NCBI RefSeq assembly: GCF_902497625.1
Contig: NZ_CABVGX010000021.1
Location: forward strand, 38,148-102,147
Length of the DNA: 64,000 bases
From: Pseudomonas fluorescens
GTDB taxonomy: Bacteria; Pseudomonadota; Gammaproteobacteria; Pseudomonadales; Pseudomonadaceae
Direction of reading: 5' to 3'
This document shows positions 1 through 8,663 of the stretch, one piece after another; within the stretch, counting starts at the first letter, position 1; each line of letters begins with the position of its first letter. Position numbers and translations under genes: made by a program. A model generated the notes under the pieces. That model ran no database searches. It had not been told where the DNA came from and saw only the letters and a list, made by a program, of their open reading frames with translations.

Positions 1-30
1 ATTGCGCTCGGAAATGATTGCTGCACGCAT
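1..30 (-). CDS. Start of an oxidoreductase gene, probably zinc-type alcohol dehydrogenase (partial)
   Basis: Only the first ten codons lie in the window, reading MRAAIISERN. An AAGGAG ribosome binding site at 37-42 stands six bases before the ATG, so the start is well supported. The opening resembles medium-chain zinc alcohol dehydrogenases and quinone oxidoreductases, but ten residues cannot prove this. It follows the MFS gene on the same strand with a gap of about 80 bases and may be the last gene of the minus-strand set that begins near 5.15 kb. Confidence 0.5.
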   Translation of the reverse strand, partial: MRAAIISERN

Positions 31-112
31 GGCATTCTCCTTGTCTGTTTTATTGTCAGGCTGCACTTGATGCAATAATTGAACATTAATCTATTATCTG
101 TCCATATCTACT

Positions 113-1372
113 TCAGCAACTGCCCTGGGTGGCCACCCGTGGCTGGGGCTTATAGCGCGGGTACCCGCCGAGTGTCAGGAGCAGCAAGGGGCCAACCACA
201 AAGCAGATGAAACTGAACAGCAGCATCGCCGAATAGCCGCCGGTGAGCTTGAACAGCCCGGCGAACAACAACGGCGAAATCGCCGCTCCGGCGGTGATCA
301 AGCCCAGGTGCGCGCCGAACAGACGGCCGTAGTCGCGCATGCCGAAATAGCGGGCAATCAGGAATGCAGCGATATCAAATTCGGCGCCGGCACCCACGCC
401 TACCAACAAGGTGGCGAGGGTGTACATCGCGATAGTGGAATCCCCATAGGCGAAAATTGCGCAGGCAAATGCCGGCATCAGCAGCGCGACGGAGGCGACG
501 CCGGGCGCCCACAACCGGTCGATCAGGTAACCCACCAGCAGCCGGCCCAGAATCAGTGACACGCCGAAGCTGGCAAAAATCTGGCTCGCCTGCAGGGCGC
601 TCAGGCCCCGGTCCTGCAGCAATGGCACAATGTTGGTGACCATGCCCACTACGCACGCCACCACCAGCGTCATCGACAGGTTGCATACCCAGAACCGCCA
701 CGAGCGCAGGGCCTCACGCAGCAGCAATCCGCCGCTTTGCTCACTGGCGGTGGGAAGTTGCGTCGAGTGGTCGCTGACGGTCGCCGCCGGCAACAACCAG
801 CGTAATGCCAATGGCAACGCCAGCAGCACCGGCAATACACCCAGCGCGAGGAAACCCGCCTGCCAGTTCCAGCGACTGATCGCCCAAGCGGTGATCAGCG
901 GCAACATGATGGCCGCCAGCCCGGAGCCGCTGAGGATGATTGCCAGCGCCAGACCACGGTTGTCTTCGAACCACAAGTTGACCAAGTGCGACCAGGTCAC
1001 CTGCAACGTGCCCAAACCCGCCAGCGGCACCAGAAAAAACCCGAGATACAAGGTCCAGATCGAGCCGTTGATTGAGGTCAGAAGAAAGACACTGGTGGAC
1101 AACGCCAACAGCGACAGCAACGTCACCCGTCGCAAGCCGTAGCGCGCGTTGAGCCAGCCGGCCAGTTGCGAAGCCACGATCGTGCCCAGCGACAACGCGG
1201 TGATCGCCGCTTGCAACTCCGCCCTGCCCCAGCCCATGGCCTGTTCCATCGGAATCACCATGGAGCTGAAGCTGTACAGCAGCAATGAACTGGAACTGGT
1301 GGCAACGCCGACCAGCGCCAGAATCAGTACCCGCCAGCCGCGTTTGAATTCTGCGTTATCAAAGCCTTTCAT
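113..1372 (-). CDS. MFS transporter
   Basis: A 419-residue inner-membrane protein with about twelve hydrophobic segments and a polar central loop near residues 195-215, the usual size and plan of the major facilitator superfamily. A motif-A-like stretch (GWLNARYGLRRV) lies in the loop between helices 2 and 3, and a weaker copy (GYLIDRLWAPG) at the matching place in the second half. The type resembles monocarboxylate and organic-acid MFS carriers. A GAGG site nine bases before the ATG supports the start. It lies directly after an SDR gene on the same strand, so uptake of the compound handled by the neighbouring enzymes is a reasonable inference. The substrate cannot be read from the sequence. 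Confidence 0.9.
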   Translation of the reverse strand: MKGFDNAEFKRGWRVLILALVGVATSSSSLLLYSFSSMVIPMEQAMGWGRAELQAAITALSLGTIVASQLAGWLNARYGLRRVTLLSLLALSTSVFLLTSINGSIWTLYLGFFLVPLAGLGTLQVTWSHLVNLWFEDNRGLALAIILSGSGLAAIMLPLITAWAISRWNWQAGFLALGVLPVLLALPLALRWLLPAATVSDHSTQLPTASEQSGGLLLREALRSWRFWVCNLSMTLVVACVVGMVTNIVPLLQDRGLSALQASQIFASFGVSLILGRLLVGYLIDRLWAPGVASVALLMPAFACAIFAYGDSTIAMYTLATLLVGVGAGAEFDIAAFLIARYFGMRDYGRLFGAHLGLITAGAAISPLLFAGLFKLTGGYSAMLLFSFICFVVGPLLLLTLGGYPRYKPQPRVATQGSC

Positions 1373-1383
1373 GGTCTGTTGCC

Positions 1384-2205
1384 TCAGTCGTTGCCGATAA
1401 ACACAGCCGCTTCCGCGCTCTTGCTCAGCACATGCGCACGGCGTGCCGCGCCAGGTGCAGTCGCGACCTGCACAAGGGTGTCCTCGGGGTGAATCAGCGT
1501 CGGGCCATTGCCCAGTTCCTCAAGCGCCAGCAGCGCCAGGTCTTGCGCCTTGGGCAGGGTCATGGTCAAGGCATCGGGAATCTTCAGTTTGACCATGGCA
1601 TCGCGCATGGTCGGCGTGTCAACGGTGCCAATGAGCAGGTTGAGCACGTCCACACCGCGGTCCTTCCATTCGGCCCATAGCGACTCGCCGAGGTTGAGGG
1701 CAAAGCCTTTGGTTGCGGTGTACATCGCCAGTTTGCGAATTCCCCCCAGGGCTGCCTGGGAACCCACCAGCAGCAAGCCGCCCTGCCCGCGTTCCAGCAT
1801 GGCGGCTCCGAAGGCGTGGCTGCATTGCATGACGGTCGAGCAGTTGAGGCGCAGCAAGGCGCCCCAGTCCTTGGCCGACGTATCGAGAAAGCGCGTGATG
1901 TAGGGATCACCACCCGCGTTGTAGATAAACAGCCCGACTTGCAGTGGTCCGACCGCCATTAAAAGCCGTTCACAGGCATCGGGATGTGAAAGGTCCAGGG
2001 TCACCACCAGCACCTCGACGGCATAACGATCCTCGAGTTCGCCTTTCAATTGCGCCAGGGCATCGCCGCGGCGCGCCACCAGAATGCAATTGAGGCCGCG
2101 CTCGCCGAGCGCGTGGGCAAACGCCTCGCCGACGCCATGTGAGGCCCCGGCGATCACTGCCCATGGGCCATACCGATGCAGGAAAGCGTTATCAGGAACA
2201 GACAT
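1384..2205 (-). CDS. Short-chain dehydrogenase/reductase
   Basis: A 273-residue SDR expected to be a soluble NAD(P)-dependent oxidoreductase. The cofactor loop is GASHGVG (about residues 20-26), the NAG motif is at 96-98, and the catalytic Ser, Tyr and Lys fit S149, Y162 and K166 (YTATK). The first two residues of the longest reading frame come from a GTG; the ATG at 2205, five bases after a GGAG, is the better start. The gene sits between the MFS gene and the phosphotransferase-like gene with small gaps, in a set that also holds a second SDR and a limonene-epoxide-hydrolase-like protein. The substrate is unknown. Confidence 0.88.
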   Translation of the reverse strand: MSVPDNAFLHRYGPWAVIAGASHGVGEAFAHALGERGLNCILVARRGDALAQLKGELEDRYAVEVLVVTLDLSHPDACERLLMAVGPLQVGLFIYNAGGDPYITRFLDTSAKDWGALLRLNCSTVMQCSHAFGAAMLERGQGGLLLVGSQAALGGIRKLAMYTATKGFALNLGESLWAEWKDRGVDVLNLLIGTVDTPTMRDAMVKLKIPDALTMTLPKAQDLALLALEELGNGPTLIHPEDTLVQVATAPGAARRAHVLSKSAEAAVFIGND

Positions 2206-2264
2206 AAACACTCCAGAAACAGGGGGCCGGCGATCAGCCGACGGGCGAAACAGGCTGCACCGCG

Positions 2265-3629
2265 TCAGACGACGGGCGGCAGGTCGATGTGGCTGGCGGA
2301 GGCACCAATGGCGGTGCTGCCATACACCAGCACGCGCCGCTCGATCTGCGCCATGAACAGCCGCAGCAAAGGTTGGTCGTGTTCAGGGCCGGCACTTTTG
2401 ACGAAAGCTTCCAGCGCTGCATCGATCTCGCTGTAGTCACTGAAGGTGCGGTCCAGCAGGACTTGCGCTTCCTGTAGCTCCAGCGCGCGCAAGTGCAATT
2501 CCATGGCATCACCACGGCCCAGGTACTCGACCAGCTTGCTCACCGCGCGCAGTTTGGTTTTCTGGAAGTCACTGCCGACCTCCACCTGCGCCAAGGCATC
2601 GGTGAGCATGGTCAGCAAGTGCGCATTCGGGCCGCTCTGGACAATGTCCAGCGCCGGCGTTTGCAGCGCCACACCCATGGCTTCGGCCAGCGCATGCACC
2701 ACCACCCGGCGCAGGGCTATGTCAAATTCGGTGTAGGTGTCATGAGGGTCGCCCGGTTGCGGCGTGGCCACCGATGCCGAGAACTGCATCGTGCTGACCG
2801 TGGCGAACAGAGCCGTGTGGTAGCGCACGACGTCGGGGTCTGCGGGCTCACCGGTCACCTGCTGATAATAGAGATAAAGCGCGGCGAAACTGTCGCCCAG
2901 CGGCTCGTAATTGTCGCGCATCCGCGCCGATGCCAAATCAGCCAACGGATCACCGATCATGGCGAATTCGAAATCGTAAAGCCCGTGGACCTTGCCGTTC
3001 TCAAACAGAAACTGACCGGAATCGTATTGAACGAAAGCTGGACGGGTACGGTGCTGTGGCACATTGCGGCGCAGCCAGCCGAGGGCGAATTCGGCCAGAG
3101 GCTGAGGCCGGGTCTTGTTGCGCGCATACAGTGGGTAATAGGCTTCCAGGCCTGCGAGAGTGATGTCCTCGGCACCGATCGGCAGATGAATTCCCTGGTC
3201 AATGAAAGGTTGCAACGGCAGCTGATGCATACGCGCCATGGCATCGACCCACTGGCGTGAGACGGCGTGCCGTTCGGCATCATTTTTTGCCGTCTTGACG
3301 TCGCGGCTGCCCGGTACCAGCTCCATCAGGATCGCTGGCGGGTCCTCGCAAAAACCGTAGATCCGCGGTACCGGCACGCCTTGCTCACCGAGCAACGTCA
3401 GAATGTCCGCCTCACGACGCAGATCCGGAAAAGGGCTGACATCGCCGCCCCGTTCGCCACGGATATGCAGTTGCAGGGTTTCGCCAGCCCGTTGCAGCTC
3501 CAGGTTCCACGCCGGACGCCAGCGCAGCAGGCGCTGCATGGAGGTGATATTTCCGCCCAGCAGCCCTTCGACAAAGGCACGCAGCTTTTCTTCGAGCGGA
3601 TCAGGGCTTGTATTTATTATTGTTGGCAT
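2265..3629 (-). CDS. APH-like phosphotransferase family protein with altered catalytic loop
   Basis: A 454-residue protein of the aminoglycoside-phosphotransferase-like kinase fold, with a C-terminal extension of roughly 150 residues. The core ends in the loop VQYDSGQFLF and then LYDFEFAMIGDPLADLA. Family members normally read HGD...N and DWE there, so the Asp residues are kept while the His is Gln and the metal-binding Asn is replaced by Gln. Such proteins in catabolic clusters are thought to phosphorylate small hydroxylated compounds. It lies between an SDR and a SnoaL-like gene on the same strand. Function is inferred from fold only; the altered loop leaves open whether it is an active kinase. 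Confidence 0.75.
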   Translation of the reverse strand: MPTIINTSPDPLEEKLRAFVEGLLGGNITSMQRLLRWRPAWNLELQRAGETLQLHIRGERGGDVSPFPDLRREADILTLLGEQGVPVPRIYGFCEDPPAILMELVPGSRDVKTAKNDAERHAVSRQWVDAMARMHQLPLQPFIDQGIHLPIGAEDITLAGLEAYYPLYARNKTRPQPLAEFALGWLRRNVPQHRTRPAFVQYDSGQFLFENGKVHGLYDFEFAMIGDPLADLASARMRDNYEPLGDSFAALYLYYQQVTGEPADPDVVRYHTALFATVSTMQFSASVATPQPGDPHDTYTEFDIALRRVVVHALAEAMGVALQTPALDIVQSGPNAHLLTMLTDALAQVEVGSDFQKTKLRAVSKLVEYLGRGDAMELHLRALELQEAQVLLDRTFSDYSEIDAALEAFVKSAGPEHDQPLLRLFMAQIERRVLVYGSTAIGASASHIDLPPVV

Positions 3630-3667
3630 ACGGGGTCTTCCTCACGCGCTGTCGTCCAGCGCCGGTA

Positions 3668-4117
3668 TCAATGGGTGCTGGTGGTAACAGCGCTCGGCCC
3701 GCCGACGTGCTCCAGCGCCACACCCTTTTTCTTCGCCAGATCGGCGGTGTCCAGGTATTCGCGCCAGGCACAGATCAGACCGTGCTCGTCCAGCTCGTAG
3801 ACTGCGACCATGGAGTGCGGCATCGGCACGCCATTGCTGACGCAGTAGTCATCGCGCTCGGTCATCACCACGCGCTCGGAGGAGACGATGTGGCGCGTGG
3901 TGCAGCGGTTATGCGTGACGTAACTCATCTGCCGCTCGATCTCCTGGCGCAGCGCCTGACTTCCGCGGATCACCGGGCCACCCGGCACCCACAGTTGCCA
4001 TACGGCGTCGTCGGCGAAGGTGGCCATGATGCGTTCGATATCCGGGCGGCTGCCATCGCTGCCGTCGCCCCAGGCGGCGAGCATGTCGAGGATGAAACGT
4101 TCCTGTTCGAGTGCCAT
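3668..4117 (-). CDS. Limonene-1,2-epoxide hydrolase-like (NTF2/SnoaL fold) protein
   Basis: A 149-residue single-domain protein of the size of limonene-epoxide hydrolases. The family's water-activating Arg and two Asp appear to be kept: R88-x-D90 in TERDD, and D123 in WREYLD. This argues for a true epoxide hydrolase-like active site rather than a bare NTF2-fold protein. A GGAG lies eight bases before the ATG. It stands upstream of the phosphotransferase-like gene, about 40 bases away, in a set with two SDRs and a transporter. Hydrolysis of an epoxide intermediate would fit a terpene-like or aromatic degradation route, but the substrate is not known. Confidence 0.78.
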   Translation of the reverse strand: MALEQERFILDMLAAWGDGSDGSRPDIERIMATFADDAVWQLWVPGGPVIRGSQALRQEIERQMSYVTHNRCTTRHIVSSERVVMTERDDYCVSNGVPMPHSMVAVYELDEHGLICAWREYLDTADLAKKKGVALEHVGGPSAVTTSTH

Positions 4118-4194
4118 TAAACGGGCTCCAGTGCAGTGAATGGATCGGGGTCAGATTGTGATGTTGGTCACTTGAGGCAATTTTCCGGCGAGCA

Positions 4195-4305
4195 AAAAAT
4201 CTGTGGCAATGGGATTTATCCCCGATCAAGGCGACTTGTTCTGTCTGATCAGTCGCGGAGGGCCGCTTCGTGTCCCAACGGGGATAAATCCCCTCGCCAC
4301 ATGGC
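4195..4305. repeat. Pseudomonas REP-type inverted repeat pair
   Basis: Two arms read GGGATTTATCCCCG near 4210 and CGGGGATAAATCCCC near 4280, with CGCCAC following the second, in opposite orientation. They flank a GC-rich centre between the SDR and the limonene-epoxide-hydrolase-like gene. This GGGGATTTATCCCC core is a common intergenic repetitive element of fluorescent pseudomonads. It may form a stable hairpin in the transcript. No transposase is present. Confidence 0.75.
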
Positions 4306-4333
4306 CCGCGCTTTGCTCGTCAGCATTTCGGGA

Positions 4334-5152
4334 TCAAGCCGAGGTTTGCGGCAGCAGAAAATTACGCACCACCGGCACCATCGGCGTGCCGCAGCTCATG
4401 CCGCCGTCAACACGCATCAGCGTGCCGTTGACGTAGGCGGCGTCATCGCTGGCGAGAAAGGCCGCCATAGCGGCAATATCTTGCGGCTCGCCCAGTTGCG
4501 GTACATTTTGCAGGTCCAGAAACGCGGCCTTCATGGCCTCGTTGGCCCAGCTCTCCATGGCTGGCGTGCGAATCACTCCAGGCAAAATGCCGTTGCAGCG
4601 AATGCCGCGTTTGCCGAAGGTGGCGGCAATGCTTTGCACGTACCAGTTGAGCGCGGCCTTGGAAGCGCCGTAGCTGAACTGGGAAATTTCCCCGGCAATC
4701 GAGCTGGTGGACGAGGTGAACAGAATCGAACCGCTGCCTTGGGCGAGCATGTGCGGCAAGGCGTATTTGCACGCCAGTACGCCACCCAGCACGTTGACGC
4801 GCATGCAGTTGTGGAACAGCTCGGTGTTGAAGTTGATGAAGTCAATGTCGCGGGTAGTGGCCGGGTTTCGGTACACGGCATTGTTGAAGAGGACGTCAAT
4901 TCGGCCGAAGGTTTGCACAGTCTGTTCGACCATCAGCCGCAACGCCTCTTCATCGCCGACATCCACCTGCAGGGCCAGTGCCTTGGCGCCGATTTCAGTC
5001 GCCACGGCCTGCGCCGATTCAGCGAACAGGTCGGTGACCACCACCGTGGCGCCCTCTTGGGCAAAACGCAGGGCCGAGGCACGGCCGATGCCACTGCCGG
5101 CGCCGGTGATCACGCAGACTTTGCCGGCTAAACGTTGGTGAATCTCGCTCAT
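4334..5152 (-). CDS. Short-chain dehydrogenase/reductase
   Basis: A 272-residue classical SDR. The nucleotide loop TGAGSGIG is at residues 16-23, the catalytic Ser near 147, Tyr161 and Lys165 (YGASK). The usual NNAG motif reads NNAV (90-93), a mild departure. The longest frame adds 27 residues upstream (arginine-rich, overlapping the terminator at 5172-5205); the ATG at 5152, giving MSEIHQRLAGKV, is the natural start. It is the first gene after that terminator, so the minus-strand set down to position 1 probably starts here. The substrate is unknown. Confidence 0.88.
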   Translation of the reverse strand: MSEIHQRLAGKVCVITGAGSGIGRASALRFAQEGATVVVTDLFAESAQAVATEIGAKALALQVDVGDEEALRLMVEQTVQTFGRIDVLFNNAVYRNPATTRDIDFINFNTELFHNCMRVNVLGGVLACKYALPHMLAQGSGSILFTSSTSSIAGEISQFSYGASKAALNWYVQSIAATFGKRGIRCNGILPGVIRTPAMESWANEAMKAAFLDLQNVPQLGEPQDIAAMAAFLASDDAAYVNGTLMRVDGGMSCGTPMVPVVRNFLLPQTSA

Positions 5153-5171
5153 AAAGGGATCTCGGGACGGA

Positions 5172-5205
5172 TAAAAAAATCGGCGCCCATGGCGAGCGCC
5201 GAAAA
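5172..5205 (-). terminator. Rho-independent terminator after the DUF1302-DUF1329 pair
   Basis: On the minus strand TCGGCGC and GCGCCGA pair around a nine-base loop and are followed at once by a run of seven T. It lies 12 bases after the DUF1329 stop codon and ahead of the next SDR gene, so it separates two transcription units. Confidence 0.85.
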
Positions 5206-5216
5206 GGAGCATGAGG

Positions 5217-6569
5217 TCAGCGGGTCTGGCCACCGGCTATGGTCTGCGGATTGGCTTCACGCTCAGCGACCGGGGCCTCGCGGTAGCGCGTCGGGCCATT
5301 GCCGAACATGCCGTACTGGTCACGGGTGAAGTCGTACAACGAGTAGGAATCCTGTTGCGGATTATTCGGAACGCCATAGGCCTGGATGTTGTATTGCGAG
5401 CCGGTGCGAAACAGCGCGCCGCTGTCGTCCCAGGCGTCGTAGACCGCAGCGCCAAAGGTGTCTTCGTCAATGTAGTAGCGGCGTTTTTTCTGCGCGTGGC
5501 GCACGCCGTCCTTGCGCGTCGCTTCCACCACCCAGACGCGGTGCAGCTCCCAGCGCTCACAGGCAGGATTGATATGCTTGGGCATGAGCTTCTTGTCCAT
5601 GTCACAGCCCCATTTCAGCGTGTAGTTGCTGTAGGGGATGAACATTTCCTTCTTGCCCACCAGCTTCCAGTCGAAGCGGTCCATCTTTCCGGAGAACAGG
5701 AAGATTTCGTCGTAGAACGCCACACCACCAAATGCCGAGTTGGGCGTGTCGTAGTTGAATTCCGGGGCTTTGCGGACACGGCGCTGGCCGGTGCTGTAGC
5801 TCCACGCATAACGAGAGTCGGCGACCGGATCGAGGTAATCCCAATACCCGGAAGCCTGCCCGGCCGTACGGGCCGGCGCGACGATGCGTGACCAGATGCG
5901 CTGGGCTATTTTCGGATCACGCCCCGGAACATCCATCTGGTAGAAAGGTTTTTCGCCGGTGGAGCGGTTGGTGTTGGTCAACGTCGCATGACCCTCGTTG
6001 ACAACATAGGCGCTGTGATTCCAGTCCCAGCCATTCACCCCCTGGTAGTTGAGGATGTAGTTCCACATCAGTTCTCGGCCATCTCGCGGCAACGGAAACG
6101 GCAGGCCGCCACGGCAGCCCTCGCTGATCGACAGTCCGTCGTTCTCGGTTTTGCAGTCCTTGCGGTTGGCGTTACGTTGGGTGGCGGCGAGAAAATTGGC
6201 CGGAAAGGTCGCCGTGCGGTGGGTGGGGTACACCTCTAGGTAATAGGTGTCGGGGTTCTGCTTGAGCAACTGCATTTGCCTGGCGGCCAGTTGGTCGGCG
6301 TATTGGTCGGCGTTGGCCGCGGTAATGCGCAGTCGTGGTTTCTCGCTGGCGAACGGGTTTGGCCAGTTGCCGTCGCCGGGCACCAGCCCTGCGGGCACTT
6401 TCAGGCCACCTTCGTAGGGCGGAATAGTGCCCGCCGCGTTACCCGCCACAATTGCACCAAAGGTCGTCAGCTTGCCGCCCAGGTCGGCGATGGTAGCGCC
6501 CTCATCGGCCACGGCCGACCCCGCCAAAGCAACGGCCACAAGGCCTATCGCATATGCATTAACCGTCAT
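5217..6569 (-). CDS. DUF1329 family exported protein
   Basis: A 450-residue protein with an N-terminal signal peptide (hydrophobic to about residue 21, cleavage near SAVA-DEG). It is rich in Trp and Tyr and matches the DUF1329 family, periplasmic or outer-membrane-associated proteins related to lipoprotein-sorting folds. The ATG at 6569 is chosen over the one four codons upstream, because GGAG stands six bases before it and overlaps the earlier ATG. It directly follows a DUF1302 gene, its regular partner in pseudomonads. The pair is often found with hydrophobic-compound or lipid catabolism genes and is suspected of outer-membrane transport; that role is inference. Confidence 0.88.
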   Translation of the reverse strand: MTVNAYAIGLVAVALAGSAVADEGATIADLGGKLTTFGAIVAGNAAGTIPPYEGGLKVPAGLVPGDGNWPNPFASEKPRLRITAANADQYADQLAARQMQLLKQNPDTYYLEVYPTHRTATFPANFLAATQRNANRKDCKTENDGLSISEGCRGGLPFPLPRDGRELMWNYILNYQGVNGWDWNHSAYVVNEGHATLTNTNRSTGEKPFYQMDVPGRDPKIAQRIWSRIVAPARTAGQASGYWDYLDPVADSRYAWSYSTGQRRVRKAPEFNYDTPNSAFGGVAFYDEIFLFSGKMDRFDWKLVGKKEMFIPYSNYTLKWGCDMDKKLMPKHINPACERWELHRVWVVEATRKDGVRHAQKKRRYYIDEDTFGAAVYDAWDDSGALFRTGSQYNIQAYGVPNNPQQDSYSLYDFTRDQYGMFGNGPTRYREAPVAEREANPQTIAGGQTR

Positions 6570-6635
6570 AACGTTCTCCATTCAGATGGGTGATAGCCGA
6601 GCCCGGCAATCACTGCATTGCAGTTCAAGGGCGGT

Positions 6636-8306
6636 TCAGAACGCTGTGCTGAGGGTTAGCGAGACCCAGTTACGGTCGGTCAGGCCCACGTCGCCGGTCC
6701 CGCCAATCACGGTTTTGCCTACGCCGGCAACCTCGCCATATTTGCGTTCGCTGCCGTAGCCGATGTACGACAGGGTCACGTCGACACGCTCGTCGTAGGT
6801 GCCCTTCACACCGGCTTTCCAGGTGTATTTGCCTTCGTTGCCACCGCCGGTGGCGGCATTGCCGTTGACCCCGTAATCCACACTCATGGGCGTGGAAATA
6901 TTCCAGCCCGGGAATACCCCCAGCCATTGCGGCGCGAAGCTGACCGCGAGGCCGACATAGTTTTTGGTCGCGCAGCCGTAGTGCTTGTCCTGGCCCGCCG
7001 GGCAGCCGTCATAGCCCTCGCCCTTGAAGAGTTCTTCGTGCTTGGTGACCCGCTGCACATGACTGAACGCCATTTCGGTAATCAGGCTGCCGGTGTCGAA
7101 GTAATCGGTGCGCGGCAGCAGCCACAGGCCGTTGACCACCATGTGCCAGGTGTCACCGCGTGCGCCCTGATTGTCTGCCGTACTGATGTTGCTGGAGACC
7201 AGCGAGGTGTTTTGCCGATAGGACAGGTCTACGCCGAGGGACCCGCCACCCAGCACCGGGCCTGCGGAATACCCCAGGCCATAGAGTTTGACGTTCTCGG
7301 CATACACGTAACGGGCGAAAGTCGGCGCCACTTGCAGGCCCCATGGGTTGTAGTCATCGAACTCGCGATAGAAGGCACTGACTTCCGAATGCAGGAAGTC
7401 GAAGCTGTAGGTGCCCATCACACCCCAGTTACCCTTGTCCTTGGGTTTGAGCGGGTCAATCAGCGGCCGCGAGAAACCACTGAACAGCGGCAAGCGGTCC
7501 GGCCCTTCCAGCGCGACATCCGCGGAGGCCAGATACGTGCCGCCTTCAGGGGCGCGTGTGGTGTCCCATTCGAAGAAATACTGCGCCGCCACTGACAGCT
7601 TGTCGGTGACTTGCGCCTGGGTGGAAATCTGCGTCAGCGGCAGGAAGATTTCGCGGGTTTCGGTGCCAGGGTTGCTCACCGCTTTGCGACCATCCAGCGG
7701 TGCCTGCGAGTAGGACACGGCATGACCGGCGATCAGCAGTCCATTGCCCCAATACACGGTGTGCCGGCCGGCACGCACGCTGACCGGGATGTCGCCCAGA
7801 TCGAAGCGGGTAAACGCGAAGGCATCCAGTAACTCGCCGCTCGGTCCGCGGTGGTAACGCTTGGTGAAACTGGAGTATTTGCCGTTGTTGTAACTCGGCG
7901 TGCTGGTGCCGGGAAAAATGCCGGGATAGTAGACATTGCCCGGGCTGGTTTCGACGTCGGTGTCTTCGTAAGCTTGGTCGTACCAGCCCGCGGCGCTGAT
8001 GCGAAAGCCGTTGTATTGCTTGTAGGCGACTTCCATTTCGCTCATCACATCGACGCGATTGGTCACCACGTCGCCACGATCAAACTTGGCGTCTGACTCA
8101 TCGTAACTGGCGTTGTTGGCCAATGCCGAGTCGCGCCCTTCGGCCCGGATGCCGAGGTTGTAGCGCACGGTGTTGTCCCAGCGCGCTGTGAGGTCAGGAC
8201 TGCCGGTATCAAACTCGGCCGCCTGACTGTCTGCAACGATCAAGGCTCCCCCGGTCACGCTGAACCAGACAACCAGGCTTAACGACTTCAGCTTTGCGTC
8301 GATCAT
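6636..8306 (-). CDS. DUF1302 family outer-membrane protein
   Basis: A 556-residue protein with a signal peptide (cleavage about SQA-AEF). It then shows alternating hydrophobic/polar strands and ends in Phe (LSTAF), as expected for an outer-membrane beta barrel. It matches DUF1302. The first in-frame start is a GTG at 8312, but the ATG at 8306, five bases after GGGAG, is preferred. DUF1329 follows 66 bases downstream and the pair ends in a strong terminator. The gene diverges from the indolepyruvate oxidoreductase gene across about 350 bases. A role in uptake or export of a hydrophobic compound is plausible but unproven. Confidence 0.87.
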   Translation of the reverse strand: MIDAKLKSLSLVVWFSVTGGALIVADSQAAEFDTGSPDLTARWDNTVRYNLGIRAEGRDSALANNASYDESDAKFDRGDVVTNRVDVMSEMEVAYKQYNGFRISAAGWYDQAYEDTDVETSPGNVYYPGIFPGTSTPSYNNGKYSSFTKRYHRGPSGELLDAFAFTRFDLGDIPVSVRAGRHTVYWGNGLLIAGHAVSYSQAPLDGRKAVSNPGTETREIFLPLTQISTQAQVTDKLSVAAQYFFEWDTTRAPEGGTYLASADVALEGPDRLPLFSGFSRPLIDPLKPKDKGNWGVMGTYSFDFLHSEVSAFYREFDDYNPWGLQVAPTFARYVYAENVKLYGLGYSAGPVLGGGSLGVDLSYRQNTSLVSSNISTADNQGARGDTWHMVVNGLWLLPRTDYFDTGSLITEMAFSHVQRVTKHEELFKGEGYDGCPAGQDKHYGCATKNYVGLAVSFAPQWLGVFPGWNISTPMSVDYGVNGNAATGGGNEGKYTWKAGVKGTYDERVDVTLSYIGYGSERKYGEVAGVGKTVIGGTGDVGLTDRNWVSLTLSTAF

Positions 8307-8663
8307 CAACACTCCCTCTACATTCTTGTTGTTATTGGCGGCCGTGGCGTCGGGCCCTGTGGACCTCGCTGATCAGCACCGCCCCAGGGCATTCGGCGTG
8401 GGTTGAAGTAGACGGGACGGGGTGGTTTGGGCACAACGAAAGGGAGCATTGCTGAAGTGCATTTCGCTATTGGTCAAATGCACAAACGCCAGACAGGGAT
8501 CGCGCAATACAAGCCGGCGATGTGGCGCGTTATTGGAATAACCAATACCGACTGCCTGTTTTTGTGATTTTACGATGACTACACCGCTCCCTAGACTTCG
8601 GCCAATAACAAGGCAACGCCGTGCCTCTGGCGCCGCCATGACAATAAAGCCTGGAGAATGAAC
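8307..8663. promoter_or_regulatory. Divergent intergenic region with repeated TATTGG/CCAATA half-sites
   Basis: This gene-free stretch separates DUF1302 (minus) from the indolepyruvate oxidoreductase (plus). It holds a perfect inverted repeat TATTGG-N5-CCAATA at 8531-8547, a second inverted repeat GTGCATTT-N11-AAATGCAC at 8457-8483, and further TTATTGG or CCAATAA half-sites near 8330, 8470 and 8600. Regulator binding is inferred; the TetR-family gene at 13476 is one candidate regulator. Confidence 0.5.

Noticed and set aside
2493..3260. Long plus-strand open frame (255 codons) opposite the phosphotransferase-like gene
   Set aside because: It is a shadow of a real high-GC gene, is rich in His/Gln/Arg, has no known fold and no ribosome site.
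4136..5131. 331-codon plus-strand frame opposite the SDR at 4334
   Set aside because: It runs antisense through the REP pair and a clear SDR gene and its sequence is low-information.
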